From Psychrobium sp. MM17-31 (GTDB lineage: Bacteria > Pseudomonadota > Gammaproteobacteria > Enterobacterales > Psychrobiaceae): DNA of 64,000 nucleotides. The notes beneath the pieces were generated by a model, which had not been told where the DNA came from, did no database searches, and saw only the letters and a program-made list of their open reading frames with translations. Numbering within the stretch: the first letter of the stretch is position 1; each line of letters opens with the position of its first letter. Of the stretch, positions 19,513 through 28,880 are shown one piece after another. The position numbers and the translations under genes are program-made. The stretch is taken from positions 620,001 to 684,000 of the forward strand of contig NZ_JAKRGA010000002.1 of NCBI RefSeq assembly GCF_022347785.1, given 5' to 3'.

Positions 19513-20877
19513 ATGATTGGCTTTGACTACGGCACTTCAAATTGCGCAGTTGCATTCATGCAACAAGACAAACCGCAACATATCAACTTAGGCCAGCACG
19601 GCCGTTATATGCCGTCAACGCTTTATGCACCGAGTCGCGATATTATTAGCCTCGATTTAATGCAAAAACTACCAACGGCTAAGCATCAAGGGTTTAAATC
19701 AGCTCGCCAATTGCAACTTTCTAAAGGCAGCGCCGCGATGCGTGAACTTCGTGAAGATGATATTCCAACGCATCTTAGTTTCGGACAGTTAGCTCTTGAC
19801 CGCTATTTAGAAGATCCCGAAGAAGGCTATTACATTAAATCGCCAAAATCCTTCCTCGGTGCCAGTGGATTATTACCGCCACAAATAGCCCTATTTGAAG
19901 ACATTGTTGCGTCGATGATGCTAGAAGTAAAAACCAATACAGAGCAGCAATTGGGCCGTGAAATCACCCAAACCGTTATTGGCAGGCCAATTAACTTTCA
20001 AGGCTTAGACGCGCAAAAAAGCAATCAACAGGCCATCGAGATTCTAACGAATGCGGCAAAACGCATTGGCTTTAAAGATGTCGAATTTCAATTTGAGCCC
20101 GTAGCCGCTGGTTTTGAATTTGAATCAACACTCACCAAAGAAACCAAAGTACTAGTAGTTGATATTGGTGGTGGTACATCTGATATCTCAATGCTGTTAA
20201 TGGGACCACAATACAGCGTACTTGATAATCGAACACAGCAATTGCTTGCCCATAGCGGGCAGCGAATTGGCGGTAACGATCTCGATATTCAGTTATGTAT
20301 GCGCGGCCTGATGCCAGCGCTTGGTCTTGGCAGTTTAGCGACGACGGGTAAGCCTCTACCAACAAGCTTTCACTGGCAAGCGGCGTCGATTAATAACATT
20401 AACGACCAAACCGAGTTTTACAGCGACAGTAACGGCCGCGCCCTAGCTCAGCTGAAAAAAGAAGCCGCAGAGCCACAACTCATTGAGCGCCTAATAAAAG
20501 TTCAGCAAGAAAAATTAAGCTATCAACTGGTTAATAGCGCCGAGCGCGCTAAAGTTTCCCTCACGGATAACGGCAATATCGCGGTGCCACTTAACTACCT
20601 AGCCGATGAACTAACAAGTCCAGTAAGCCTAGACACTCTCTATCAAGCCAATACTCGCCATCTTGATAACATTGGCAAACTCATCGACAACACCATCGAG
20701 CAAGCCAATTGCCAACCAGACGTTGTTTTTGTCACAGGCGGCAGCGCACAGTCACCCGTATTGCGAAATTTTTTAACCAATTATTTTAAAGATGCCGATA
20801 TTGAATTAGTGACCGGCGATCACTTTGGCAGCGTTACAGCGGGCCTAGCAAGGTGGGCTGGAAAGGTTTTTAAATAA
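19513..20877 (+). CDS. yegD: Hsp70-family chaperone YegD
   Basis: Actin/Hsp70-fold ATPase of 454 aa without the usual DnaK substrate-binding and lid domains. Phosphate-binding loops are visible: FDYGTSNCAVAF near the N-terminus, VVDIGGGTSDISML near residue 215 and VTGGSAQSPVLRNFL near residue 415. Length and motif order match E. coli YegD, a DnaK-like protein of uncertain substrate. ATG at 19513 follows CAGGAA. It appears monocistronic. Confidence 0.9.
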   Translation: MIGFDYGTSNCAVAFMQQDKPQHINLGQHGRYMPSTLYAPSRDIISLDLMQKLPTAKHQGFKSARQLQLSKGSAAMRELREDDIPTHLSFGQLALDRYLEDPEEGYYIKSPKSFLGASGLLPPQIALFEDIVASMMLEVKTNTEQQLGREITQTVIGRPINFQGLDAQKSNQQAIEILTNAAKRIGFKDVEFQFEPVAAGFEFESTLTKETKVLVVDIGGGTSDISMLLMGPQYSVLDNRTQQLLAHSGQRIGGNDLDIQLCMRGLMPALGLGSLATTGKPLPTSFHWQAASINNINDQTEFYSDSNGRALAQLKKEAAEPQLIERLIKVQQEKLSYQLVNSAERAKVSLTDNGNIAVPLNYLADELTSPVSLDTLYQANTRHLDNIGKLIDNTIEQANCQPDVVFVTGGSAQSPVLRNFLTNYFKDADIELVTGDHFGSVTAGLARWAGKVFK

Positions 20878-20939
20878 GGTTGGTCAAAAAAAAAACAGCC
20901 TTATGTGACTCTTGATTCACTAGCGCGCGGCATTTTTAC

Positions 20940-21140
20940 TCCCGTTATTTAGCGCCTTAAATGACAAATTGCGCAGTAAGAAAATCATGGATGATTTTCT
21001 AGTATTTGCCGCAGGGATGCGGATCAAATACGTTACTGAAAAAGCAATTTTTCATTTGAGATCAGCGCTAAATGTCGGGTCGCCTTTCTTTGGTTACTTT
21101 CTTTGGCGAAGCAAAGAAAGTAACGGGTGTGCTATTGGCT
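20940..21140. repeat. Interspersed repeat-like block with two palindromes
   Basis: This non-coding stretch holds AGAAAATCAT/ATGATTTTCT around 20978-21000 and GTTACTTTCTTTG (21093-21105) paired with CAAAGAAAGTAAC (21112-21124) across GCGAAG. The CTTTCTTTGG...GCAAAGAAAGTAAC unit is familiar from repeat families in many gammaproteobacteria. An open frame (20969-21193) translates to SPFFGYFLWRSKESN, a phrase that recurs in spurious hypothetical proteins made from such repeats, so I do not call it a gene. Copy number in this genome is unknown. Confidence 0.6.
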
Positions 21141-21211
21141 TCACTAGAGTGGTCGACTCAGTTAAAAAAGCACATCCTAAAACTGAGATATAAAACGAGT
21201 CGATGGATCAA

Positions 21212-23287
21212 TTAAAAATTATAACTAAACGAAACCCTAACTGTCCGTGGTTCAATCACGTGATAGTGTAGATCTTCCACTGGTGCCGCTTCGCCTTTTA
21301 GTTGCGACTCGTATAAATAATCGATGTCATGAGCATCAGAGTTAAACAGATTCAAAATATCTGCTTTCACATTCCACTCATGGGTTTGATAACCAATACG
21401 TAGATTGCTCACTAAACTTGAATCAGACTCAACGCTGCCATCTTCGATTAATGGACGCTTGCCAAAATAACGTGCGCGGAGGTTGGCAAACCAGCCATTG
21501 TCGCCTTGATAGCTAATACCAGTTTGCAATACATGTTTAAGCGCACCAGGAATTTCATTGCCTTCTGGTGCATCGTCGCTAAACTCAGCGTCGGTATAAG
21601 CGTATTCAACATCCAGCGTAAACTGAGGGTTTAAGCGATAGTAACCAGTTACTTCAATACCGCGACGATCTGATTCACGGCTCGCTTCTGTATTACCCGC
21701 ATCACCAACAAACAGCAATTCCTCATCTAATGATAATGACCATAACGCCACCGACGTATTAAAGCGCTCGCTCCAGAAACCGCGTAAACCAATTTCATAA
21801 CCTAGCGAATTAACTAAAGGATCGACTTTATCAGCCTTATCACCCGACAATGGATCAACGTTAATCGTTGTGCCACGAGCGTCATTTGAGTGAAACCCTT
21901 GGCCGATAGAGGCATAAGTCTCCCACTCATCATTTAGAGTATAAATCACACTCGCTTTTGCTGACACCTTGTCATCATCAGCTGTGCCACTGTTAGCGCC
22001 CAATGCAACGCCGTGTTTATTAACATCAACACGAGATTTCACGTCAAAATCATAATAGTCATAACGCAATCCAAACACAGTGCGTAAATCATCAGTCAGT
22101 GCCAACTGGTTTTCCCAGTAAACGCCAACACTTGCTTGGCTAACATCATCTGACTTAACAACGCCAGTGCGCAAGCGGGCTTTAGACGAGTACAATCCAA
22201 CTTCATCGATATTATCGACACGAGTTTGCACACCAAATAAATTAGTCATTGGCTTGCCAGCAAGTTCACCAAATTGTTGGTAACTCACTTGGCCACCGAA
22301 AATCATGCGATCATCAACTTGCTCAAATTGATCACCATTAACAGGATCATCTAAGAAATAAGTGAAATTCGACCACAATTGCATGTCGTAACTAATCGCA
22401 TAAGCCGATGCTGTCCATTGCTCGTTTTGCCACTGTGCATTAACGCTATAACGGCTCGACTCACCGCCCACAGTTGTATCTAATGAGCCTAATTCATCAA
22501 TTAGACCTGATTTAACCGCGCGTTCAGGAATTTGATCGGCACTATTCCAACTATTGTCATAGCCCATAAACGAGAGTGTTAACTGACCATCACCAAGTTT
22601 TTTGCTGTGCTTGAGCAGTACATTAACTTTGCCCAAATCTTCGCTAACATCAGTCCAAGGACCATCGTAATTATTGGCTTCAACTGCCCACAACCACTCA
22701 CCGGAATCTGTTGCGACACTATCAAGCGCAACTAATCGCTGATAGTTATCTTCACCTAAGGTCACTGAAACCAAGCCGTGCTCTAACAGATTGGCCGTCG
22801 ACATATGGGCGCTACCCGCACCGCTAAAATCGCCAACTTGGGCGTAATAAGCACCCTTTTTATAGCTTACGCCAGCAATAGTTTCTGAAATGATAAAGTT
22901 AAGGTCGGTATAACCTTGACCGTGACCATGAGTGCGGTTGTTAATTGGCATGCCGTCGATCATGGTAGAGAAATCAGAGCCGTGATCTAAATTAAAACCA
23001 CGCAAGAAATATTGATTCGCTTTACCAGTACCACTGTGTTGAGTCACCACCATGCCTGGCACCAGCTCTAATACTTCACCAGTGCGTAGCATCGGGCGAA
23101 TTTCAATTTCCGCCTGACCAATGTAGCCTTGCGATGCAGAAATCGCCTCACCAACCAAGTTTACTTCACGACCCACGACGGAGATGCGCTCCATGCCATT
23201 ACCGTGTGCTAATGCTTCTGCACTCAACGCGCATAAAACGCCGCTAGCAACTAGGCTAACAGACCATTTCTTAGAAATTAAAGACAT
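21212..23287 (-). CDS. TonB-dependent outer-membrane receptor
   Basis: Protein of 691 aa with a signal peptide ending in AEALA, a plug domain and a 22-strand type barrel ending in the aromatic F-S-Y-N-F C-terminus. The TonB box region is ERISVVGR. Plug motifs include RPMLRTGEVLELVPGMVVTQHSG, YFLRGFNLDHGSDFSTMIDGMPINN and RTHGHGQGYTDLNF. The His-rich THGHGQG turn recurs in a receptor subfamily; the substrate is not known. It lies downstream of the amylase on the same strand, but a terminator separates them, so a maltodextrin role is not proven. A weak Fur-like sequence near 23332-23352 was not strong enough to annotate. Confidence 0.92.
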   Translation of the reverse strand: MSLISKKWSVSLVASGVLCALSAEALAHGNGMERISVVGREVNLVGEAISASQGYIGQAEIEIRPMLRTGEVLELVPGMVVTQHSGTGKANQYFLRGFNLDHGSDFSTMIDGMPINNRTHGHGQGYTDLNFIISETIAGVSYKKGAYYAQVGDFSGAGSAHMSTANLLEHGLVSVTLGEDNYQRLVALDSVATDSGEWLWAVEANNYDGPWTDVSEDLGKVNVLLKHSKKLGDGQLTLSFMGYDNSWNSADQIPERAVKSGLIDELGSLDTTVGGESSRYSVNAQWQNEQWTASAYAISYDMQLWSNFTYFLDDPVNGDQFEQVDDRMIFGGQVSYQQFGELAGKPMTNLFGVQTRVDNIDEVGLYSSKARLRTGVVKSDDVSQASVGVYWENQLALTDDLRTVFGLRYDYYDFDVKSRVDVNKHGVALGANSGTADDDKVSAKASVIYTLNDEWETYASIGQGFHSNDARGTTINVDPLSGDKADKVDPLVNSLGYEIGLRGFWSERFNTSVALWSLSLDEELLFVGDAGNTEASRESDRRGIEVTGYYRLNPQFTLDVEYAYTDAEFSDDAPEGNEIPGALKHVLQTGISYQGDNGWFANLRARYFGKRPLIEDGSVESDSSLVSNLRIGYQTHEWNVKADILNLFNSDAHDIDYLYESQLKGEAAPVEDLHYHVIEPRTVRVSFSYNF

Positions 23288-23416
23288 AAAAAAGAGAGAG
23301 ATAATTAATAACTGATATATTGTAACGTTAGCAATTGAGAATAACTAGCATTTAGGCGCTAACTACATACTTCAATACACTAATTAACATTGTGTTAACT
23401 TTTAGAGTTAACGCAT

Positions 23417-23463
23417 AAAAAAACGCGTATTCAGTAAAAGTACAAACCTTTACTAAATACGCG
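23417..23463 (-). terminator. Rho-independent terminator of the amylase gene
   Basis: On the minus strand CGCGTATTTAGTAAA pairs with TTTACTGAATACGCG, and seven T follow. It lies 20 bp past the amylase stop. Confidence 0.88.
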
Positions 23464-23483
23464 CTTACTATCAGATAATTAAA

Positions 23484-25157
23484 CTAGTTAGCTTGCAGCA
23501 AAACTACAGAAAATGGGCTATTTAGATTAACTTTACCATCAACAACCGTAGTTTTAAGACCTGAATAAGCATCAGTTAACTGCTGACCATTATTAAATAC
23601 CTTACCCACAGTAATAGTCTTCTTTCCTTTAGGTGCATCTAGCGCAACAACGACTTTGTCACCACTCTTGTCATCAACGCGGCTAAACACGTATGGGCTA
23701 GCATTTAATTGCTGATGTTTACCCGTGCCAACGGCAATATGCGCTCGTCTGAATTGTCCAAGCTTTTGCCAATGTGCTAATACAGCTTTGGTATGTGGTT
23801 TGTCGAGATCTTGCCAATTCATAAATGAGCGCCATGTAGCATCGCCAAAGGCATCTTTTATCGTCAATGAACGAGCCGTTTCATCACCATAATAAATCTG
23901 CGCCATGCCGGGTGCTAATAGCAACTTGTTAGCAGCGTCAAACGAGTCTTTGCGCGCTTTATCGAACGGATGCTCATCATCGTGCGATACGAGGTAATTC
24001 ATTACACCAACGCCAGATAACTCACCGCTGTTTAATGATTTTGAATAAACCTCAAACATCGATTTAATATCGCCTTTGGCGTGCTGCGCAAAGCCCATGT
24101 TGATCAAACTATCGAAACCATAGTTAAAGTAGTCGACCTGCTTGTCACCAAAATCATATAAACGTGTGCCCTTTGGTGTTTGGCCATGTCCATCAACGCC
24201 AAAATTCATCACTTCTCCCACCATAAAGAAGTCCTTGGTGGTTGGCAGCGCATTAGGATTTTTCTGCTGCCATTCTCTAAGCGCTAAAGTTGATTCATCT
24301 TTTAGCACCTGCCAAATTTCTTCTTCGGCATGTTTAGCGGTATCGACACGGAAACCGTCAAGACCGTGATCACGCACCCAGTCGGTAAGCCATTTAATCA
24401 CATAGTTTTTCGGCGCGCGTGGCAAGCCAGTGCGCTTAAAGAAGGCATCAAGCTCGGCTAACTCCTGCTGCTCGCGCCCTTCTTCACGCCATTTCTTTAA
24501 TAAAAATGGTGGCAAGGCAACTGGCTTATCTGACTCTGTTTTGAGATCGCTTAAACTCGTCGCTAGATTACAAGTCACCACCTGCTCATAGTTTTGCCAT
24601 TGACACAACGGGTCAATGCGCACCCAATCATCTGGCCATTGCACATCGATATTGGTTTTTGGTCCGGTATGATTAAGTACAACATCGGCTAAAACCCGAA
24701 TGCCTTTGGCGTGAGCGGCATCGATCATGGCTTTCATATCAGCTTCAGTGCCCCAGTTAGGATCAACCGCCGTCCAATCTTTGATCCAATAACCGTGAAA
24801 TGGATAGCTTCGACCCCAATCTTCATCCCAATAGCCGTGAACTTGCTCGTTAAGTGGCGTCATCCACAATACGTTAACGCCGAGATCGTTAAAGTATCCC
24901 TCGTTGATTTTCTGGGTAATGCCTTTGAGATCACCTCCCATGAAATTACGCAAGGTCGCACCATCTTGCTTGCGGTTGTAATTAACATCATTACTCTTGT
25001 CACTGTTGGCAAAGCGATCCGTCATCATGAAATACACAGTCGCATTGTTCCAATAAGGATCAATTGGCTTATTTTTTTGCTCTGCAGCGTATGCTTGAGT
25101 AGCAGTTGCACAAAGCAACGCAGGCATTAGCAATTTATTCAATGATTTAAGAATCAT
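23484..25157 (-). CDS. Exported GH13 alpha-amylase-family enzyme
   Basis: Hydrolyses alpha-1,4-glucans, probably in the periplasm or outside the cell. The 557-aa protein has a signal peptide ending in TQAYA. The four GH13 regions are present: DVVLNH (158-163), GFRVDTAKH with nucleophile Asp272, MVGEV with acid/base Glu315, and SHDD with Asp393. A large insertion with two cysteines (LCQW near 185, VTCN near 196) resembles MalS-type periplasmic amylases. The C-terminal beta domain ends at SVVLLQ. ATG at 25157 follows GGAGAG. It sits next to an acyltransferase gene only 12 bp upstream. Confidence 0.92.
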   Translation of the reverse strand: MILKSLNKLLMPALLCATATQAYAAEQKNKPIDPYWNNATVYFMMTDRFANSDKSNDVNYNRKQDGATLRNFMGGDLKGITQKINEGYFNDLGVNVLWMTPLNEQVHGYWDEDWGRSYPFHGYWIKDWTAVDPNWGTEADMKAMIDAAHAKGIRVLADVVLNHTGPKTNIDVQWPDDWVRIDPLCQWQNYEQVVTCNLATSLSDLKTESDKPVALPPFLLKKWREEGREQQELAELDAFFKRTGLPRAPKNYVIKWLTDWVRDHGLDGFRVDTAKHAEEEIWQVLKDESTLALREWQQKNPNALPTTKDFFMVGEVMNFGVDGHGQTPKGTRLYDFGDKQVDYFNYGFDSLINMGFAQHAKGDIKSMFEVYSKSLNSGELSGVGVMNYLVSHDDEHPFDKARKDSFDAANKLLLAPGMAQIYYGDETARSLTIKDAFGDATWRSFMNWQDLDKPHTKAVLAHWQKLGQFRRAHIAVGTGKHQQLNASPYVFSRVDDKSGDKVVVALDAPKGKKTITVGKVFNNGQQLTDAYSGLKTTVVDGKVNLNSPFSVVLLQAN

Positions 25158-25169
25158 ACTTCTCTCCGG

Positions 25170-26357
25170 TTAGGGGCGGGCGCGAAACAAGACTCGCCCC
25201 GGCACTTCAATAAAACGAAAACTCAGCGCCGCGCTAATCAGCGTCAACGTTAGAAAACTTGCGGTATATAGCATGAGCAGGGGGATAGATAGCTGCTGTA
25301 TCTCGAATGCAATAGCAAGCTCAGGTAATAAAAACCAATACAGCATGAAACACACACCATGCATCATATAAATAGAGTAAGAAATCTTACCAAGATACTG
25401 TAAAGCAGGTGTCATCAGCAGATGATAAAAATGAGATCTGTTGTAAACAGCAGTGAGAATTAGCAAACAGAATAAAGGAATAATCAGCAAATCATTGAGC
25501 CGCCAGTGCAGCACCGCTATAACAGCGACAAGGGTGATTAAAGCAATACGATTTAAACTCAGCGCTGATTGTGCAATTCCCCGTTGATAAAACACATATA
25601 AACAGGCACCGATAGAGAATTCAAATAAACAGCGCAGTAACCCGCGATCAAAGGTGATGTCTAGATTTTGCTTGTCGCTGCTATACATTAGCAGCGCTAA
25701 GGCAACAAAATTAACCATTGCCACTAACAGCGTTCGCAACGGATGTTTCAAATTGACGGTAAAAAACAGCATTATCGCTGCGATATAAACCCACCACTCA
25801 GCACCAATCGACCAAGCGACAATATTCCACGACAAGGTATCATGCACACCAACCGCATTAAGCATTAGCACATTGCTCAAAAAAGCCTGTTCATCAAAAT
25901 AATTTACCCAACTGGCATCCATCACCTGTGGTAACAAGGCACCTACTACGCCCGCAAAAATAGCTAGCAGCACCAAGGTAAACAGATGTAGTGGATAAAT
26001 TCGGAAGAAACGCGCTTTAAGATAACTGCTAATAGTTTGACGCGATAAGCGCTGCTCAAAACGCGCGCCATAAACATGCATTAAAACAAAGCCACTGAGA
26101 ATAAAGAAGAAATCTACCCACAAATAGCCTTGAGTTAACAAACCAGAGAATTCTTTTGGCAACAAAGTGCCTAACTCACGGTAATAAACAATTACATCGA
26201 TGTGAAACAACATCACCCAAATAGCAGCAACAGCGCGCAGTGCGGTCAGCGTCGAAAAATAAGACTGCACCGACGCAGCGTCACTTGGGGCTTCAACAGA
26301 AAATTGTGAGACAGTTGCCATTGAGATGATGCGACCTTGATGAATGATTGACCTCAT
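25170..26357 (-). CDS. Acyltransferase 3 family membrane protein (OafA/YrhL-like)
   Basis: Inner-membrane O-acyltransferase of 395 aa. Characteristic elements are LTALRAVAAIWVMLFH (with the catalytic-type His), FFFILSGFVLMHVYG, a basic RFFRIYPLH segment and about ten hydrophobic helices. The family transfers acetyl or other acyl groups to surface sugars. ATG at 26357 is annotated; ATG at 26321 (MATVSQF) is an equally possible start. It lies between the DoxX end of the bufferin-type operon and the amylase. A 12-bp inverted repeat upstream may separate it from the former. Confidence 0.88.
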   Translation of the reverse strand: MRSIIHQGRIISMATVSQFSVEAPSDAASVQSYFSTLTALRAVAAIWVMLFHIDVIVYYRELGTLLPKEFSGLLTQGYLWVDFFFILSGFVLMHVYGARFEQRLSRQTISSYLKARFFRIYPLHLFTLVLLAIFAGVVGALLPQVMDASWVNYFDEQAFLSNVLMLNAVGVHDTLSWNIVAWSIGAEWWVYIAAIMLFFTVNLKHPLRTLLVAMVNFVALALLMYSSDKQNLDITFDRGLLRCLFEFSIGACLYVFYQRGIAQSALSLNRIALITLVAVIAVLHWRLNDLLIIPLFCLLILTAVYNRSHFYHLLMTPALQYLGKISYSIYMMHGVCFMLYWFLLPELAIAFEIQQLSIPLLMLYTASFLTLTLISAALSFRFIEVPGRVLFRARP

Positions 26358-26396
26358 TATTAATGAATCATCATCAAGGCGCTAGTGAGATGCATA

Positions 26397-26426
26397 CGTA
26401 TTCAGTGAGTGCGATCACTGAATACG
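26397..26426. repeat. Perfect 12-bp inverted repeat downstream of the doxX gene
   Basis: CGTATTCAGTGA (26397-26408) and TCACTGAATACG (26415-26426) are separated by six bases. There is no T-tract next to it on the minus strand, so it is not a standard terminator. It shares CGTATTCAGT with the stem of the amylase terminator. Confidence 0.6.
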
Positions 26427-26436
26427 AAAGCGTTTT

Positions 26437-26898
26437 TTAAGCTGTTTTTGCCAGTAGTTGCTTTTCTACAACGCGATCTAAGCTTAACTTACCGCCACTA
26501 AAAATCACCAATTGCGCTAATAATGTGCCCCATAAGACATGCTGAATGTAAGCCGCAGCCGCAATATCTTCGAGACTAATTACCACAACGATATTAACGA
26601 AAAACAAGCCTAATGCCGAGAAACGACTGGCAATGCCCGCAAACAGCAGAATAGGTAAAATCAACTCCGCCGCGGTGCCTAAATAAGCCGCGAGCTCATA
26701 AGGCAATAACGGCACTGCATATTCTTCCTCAAATAAAAACAAGGTAGTGTCCCAGTCATCGATTTTGGTCAACCCTGAGGCAAAGAATACCCAACCAACG
26801 TAAAATCGAGCCACCAGCAACGCCACTGGTTCGAGTAAACTCACTTTGCACGCAATGTCGCGATACAAATGTGATAAAGATACAAATAAATTTTTCAT
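26437..26898 (-). CDS. DoxX-family membrane protein (HvfD/BufD-like)
   Basis: Small four-helix inner-membrane protein of 153 aa. ARFYVGWVFFASGLTKIDDW is the usual DoxX signature, and AELILPILLFAG and LWGTLLAQLVIFSGG are later helices. DoxX genes regularly close MNIO/bufferin operons; the biochemical role is not established, and a redox link has been suggested for the family. It begins 33 bp after the DUF2063 gene and is the last gene of the operon. Confidence 0.9.
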   Translation of the reverse strand: MKNLFVSLSHLYRDIACKVSLLEPVALLVARFYVGWVFFASGLTKIDDWDTTLFLFEEEYAVPLLPYELAAYLGTAAELILPILLFAGIASRFSALGLFFVNIVVVISLEDIAAAAYIQHVLWGTLLAQLVIFSGGKLSLDRVVEKQLLAKTA

Positions 26899-26931
26899 AA
26901 TAGATTCCTAATTCTCGATGCTAAGCTGTGC

Positions 26932-27687
26932 CTAAACAACGTTAAGCCTTTGAATAACATTATTTTCAATCGCCCATAACAGCCAGTTTTCAAAAGAAAA
27001 CTCCTGCGCTTCGGCCACTAAATCTAGCGCTTCCTCTAATGTTTGTTGCCGCAAAAGAGCGCTAACAAAAGTCACCTCACCATCATTAAGCGCCATGACT
27101 TTGGGCTGGAATTCAGGGCGATAGACTAGGCATACGTTCATCTGTGGCTGCTGTAATCGCTCTTTCGCTCGCCCAAAAGCAACCGCTCGTGATGATTCAT
27201 CTTCCAAATGATGCGCGTTATAAATATCGACGATGGGAAACTCGCTAGCTAACAAGCTCACATTAGGATTGAATTCAACCTGCAATTGGCTTGGCTCGGT
27301 ATCACCTAAACGCGCTAAAGAAGCACTTTCAACAGTTACATCATCGCCGTGCAAAGCCTGATGAACAGCCCAATCCAATGCTGCGCAATCTGCTAAATAC
27401 GGAAAGTCTTCACTAAAGCGATGAATTTCTAAAAATCTAGCTAGTTCACCGCCCCATTGCCCCCAGTCACCTTGATTTGGTGACGAGTAACGTAAAAATT
27501 CAGCGACCATTTCATCGCTATCACCACCATCTAATAGCTCAAATAACGTTGGAAAAGTCACCGCTAAACCACGCTTAGCATTGGCAAGTAAATTACGACG
27601 ATAAATTGCTATTCCCTCTTCGCTAAAGTCATGTGCTATCGCGGAATCATCCCAAATAGCAGACAGTAGTTGTTGCTGCTCATTCAT
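26932..27687 (-). CDS. DUF2063 MNIO partner protein (HvfC/BufC-like)
   Basis: Soluble partner of the DUF692 oxidase, 251 aa. The N-terminal domain has the family pattern (SEEGIAIYRRNLLANAKRGLAVTFPTLFELL, then QGDWGQWGGELARFL, YLADCAALDWAVHQALH). The family was once annotated as putative DNA-binding, but in MbnC-, HvfC- and BufC-type systems it works as precursor-recognition partner of the oxidase. ATG at 27687 overlaps the DUF692 gene by eight bases, consistent with a stoichiometric complex. Confidence 0.9.
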   Translation of the reverse strand: MNEQQQLLSAIWDDSAIAHDFSEEGIAIYRRNLLANAKRGLAVTFPTLFELLDGGDSDEMVAEFLRYSSPNQGDWGQWGGELARFLEIHRFSEDFPYLADCAALDWAVHQALHGDDVTVESASLARLGDTEPSQLQVEFNPNVSLLASEFPIVDIYNAHHLEDESSRAVAFGRAKERLQQPQMNVCLVYRPEFQPKVMALNDGEVTFVSALLRQQTLEEALDLVAEAQEFSFENWLLWAIENNVIQRLNVV

Positions 27688-28576
27688 AGCTGCCTCCTAC
27701 CACAGGATTAACTTCTTTGTCCAAGACGCGATTAGCGATAGCGCGCGCTTTATCAGCCTCGCCAACCAATACCGACCATTCAGGTAAGTTGGTGTCCCAT
27801 TCAACTAAGGTTGGTACATTGCCAAAGCGTTTTAACGCCAGTTCATATCCTCGCCAAACATCCCTCGTAACAGGACAAGCGTGATCGTCAATCACCATTC
27901 CTTGCTCTGGTATCGTCGCGCCCGCCAAATGGATTTGCGCCACACTATCGAGCGGTAATACATCGATATAATCATTAATCGAACCAACAACATCCCCCTG
28001 CTCAAAGTTGAGGCTATTAACGGCGATATTGTTGAGATCGAGTAATATCTTGGCATCTGTTTGCATGGCAACTTGCGCCAAAAACTCCGCCTCAGATAGA
28101 TAACTTTCCGCGAACTGCACATAAGCCGAAACGTTTTCTATGACTAAGTGACGCCCCAAGAAATCTTGCACTCGCTCGATTTGCTCACAAATTACTTTCA
28201 GGTTTTGCCTCGTGTGCGCGATGGGTAGTAGGTCGCCGCTATGGATCAACTGCCCTTGTTGCTGTCCCCACGTAAAACACGCGTGTTCCGACATCAAGAA
28301 TGGATCAATATCATTCATCAAACGCTTTAAACGATTTAAATAATCAACGGGAATGTTTTGGTGAGAGCCAAGTCCCATCGATGTCGAATGTAAACTCACT
28401 GGATAACGCTCTCTCACTTGGCGTAACACCGACAATGCTGCGCCGCCGTCAGAGAAGAAATTTTCGGAGTGGACTTCAACAAAGTCCACTGTCTTGTCAG
28501 AGGTTAAGATGTCGGCAAAGTGCGGATGCCTTAGGCCAACACCAACCAATACATCACTTTGCCACGTTGCCGACAT
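27680..28576 (-). CDS. DUF692 multinuclear non-haem iron oxidase (HvfB/BufB-like)
   Basis: MNIO-family TIM-barrel enzyme of 298 aa that oxidatively modifies cysteines of a co-encoded peptide. Candidate metal ligands are all present: His63 (SLHS), Glu97/His98 (SEHACF), Glu147 (VIENVS), Asp180 (DLNNI), His216 (IHLAG), Asp230/His232 (DDHA) and Glu259 (VEWD). The N-terminal VGVGLRHPHF and VEVHSENFF are typical of the family. In H. influenzae HvfB and Caulobacter BufB, related enzymes install thiooxazole-type, copper-binding modifications. It lies nine bases after the Cys-containing precursor gene, which is the likely substrate. Confidence 0.94.
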   Translation of the reverse strand: MSATWQSDVLVGVGLRHPHFADILTSDKTVDFVEVHSENFFSDGGAALSVLRQVRERYPVSLHSTSMGLGSHQNIPVDYLNRLKRLMNDIDPFLMSEHACFTWGQQQGQLIHSGDLLPIAHTRQNLKVICEQIERVQDFLGRHLVIENVSAYVQFAESYLSEAEFLAQVAMQTDAKILLDLNNIAVNSLNFEQGDVVGSINDYIDVLPLDSVAQIHLAGATIPEQGMVIDDHACPVTRDVWRGYELALKRFGNVPTLVEWDTNLPEWSVLVGEADKARAIANRVLDKEVNPVVGGSYE

Positions 28577-28585
28577 AACTCGCTC

Positions 28586-28867
28586 CTAACCGTTCTTTTT
28601 CTTGTACAGCTTTTTAGCTTCTTTCTTAGATAAGCCACCTAACTCAGAACAGGTGCCTTTTTTCACTAATTTCCACTCGCCCTTGTCGTAATCGACATTT
28701 GATTGACCAGCACAAGAGTGAGTTCCAGCTAGGTTGGCACAATCATTTTGACCAGCTTTGGCAATGCCGTAACACTTTTCTTTTTTGCTGCCCGCTTCTG
28801 CTGGTGCAACTACACCTGAAGCGATTACCGCTGCTAATGCAGCACTTGCTAATAATTTATTACTCAT
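28586..28867 (-). CDS. DUF2282 cysteine-containing RiPP precursor (bufferin/HvfA-like)
   Basis: Exported peptide of 93 aa. Residues 1-25 form a Sec signal peptide ending in PAEA. The core has four cysteines (32, 43, 52, 73) in the family pattern EKCYG, NDCAN, HSCAG and KGTCSEL, then a Lys-rich tail ([13 protein letters not shown]). The DUF2282 family includes BufA1 and HvfA, whose cysteines are modified by the adjacent MNIO and which bind copper in the periplasm. The gene follows thioredoxin by 13 bp and precedes the MNIO gene by nine. Modification and metal binding are inferred from the family. Confidence 0.92.
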   Translation of the reverse strand: MSNKLLASAALAAVIASGVVAPAEAGSKKEKCYGIAKAGQNDCANLAGTHSCAGQSNVDYDKGEWKLVKKGTCSELGGLSKKEAKKLYKKKNG

Positions 28868-28880
28868 GATGATGTCCTCA

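Noticed and set aside
20969-21193. 74-aa frame containing SPFFGYFLWRSKESN
   Set aside because: It lies entirely in the repeat-like block, and the same phrase appears in many spurious hypothetical proteins built from such repeats. There is no ribosome site.
23330-23355. Possible Fur or Zur box before the TonB receptor
   Set aside because: At best 11 of 14 core positions match the 7-1-7 Fur pattern, and the Zur match is weaker. This is not enough to call in an AT-rich region.
24711-25130. 139-aa frame antisense to the amylase gene
   Set aside because: Antisense shadow of a gene with intact GH13 motifs. It has no recognisable domain and no ribosome site.
28300-28578. 92-aa plus-strand frame inside the DUF692 gene
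   Set aside because: Antisense to a conserved enzyme, with no ribosome site or domain.
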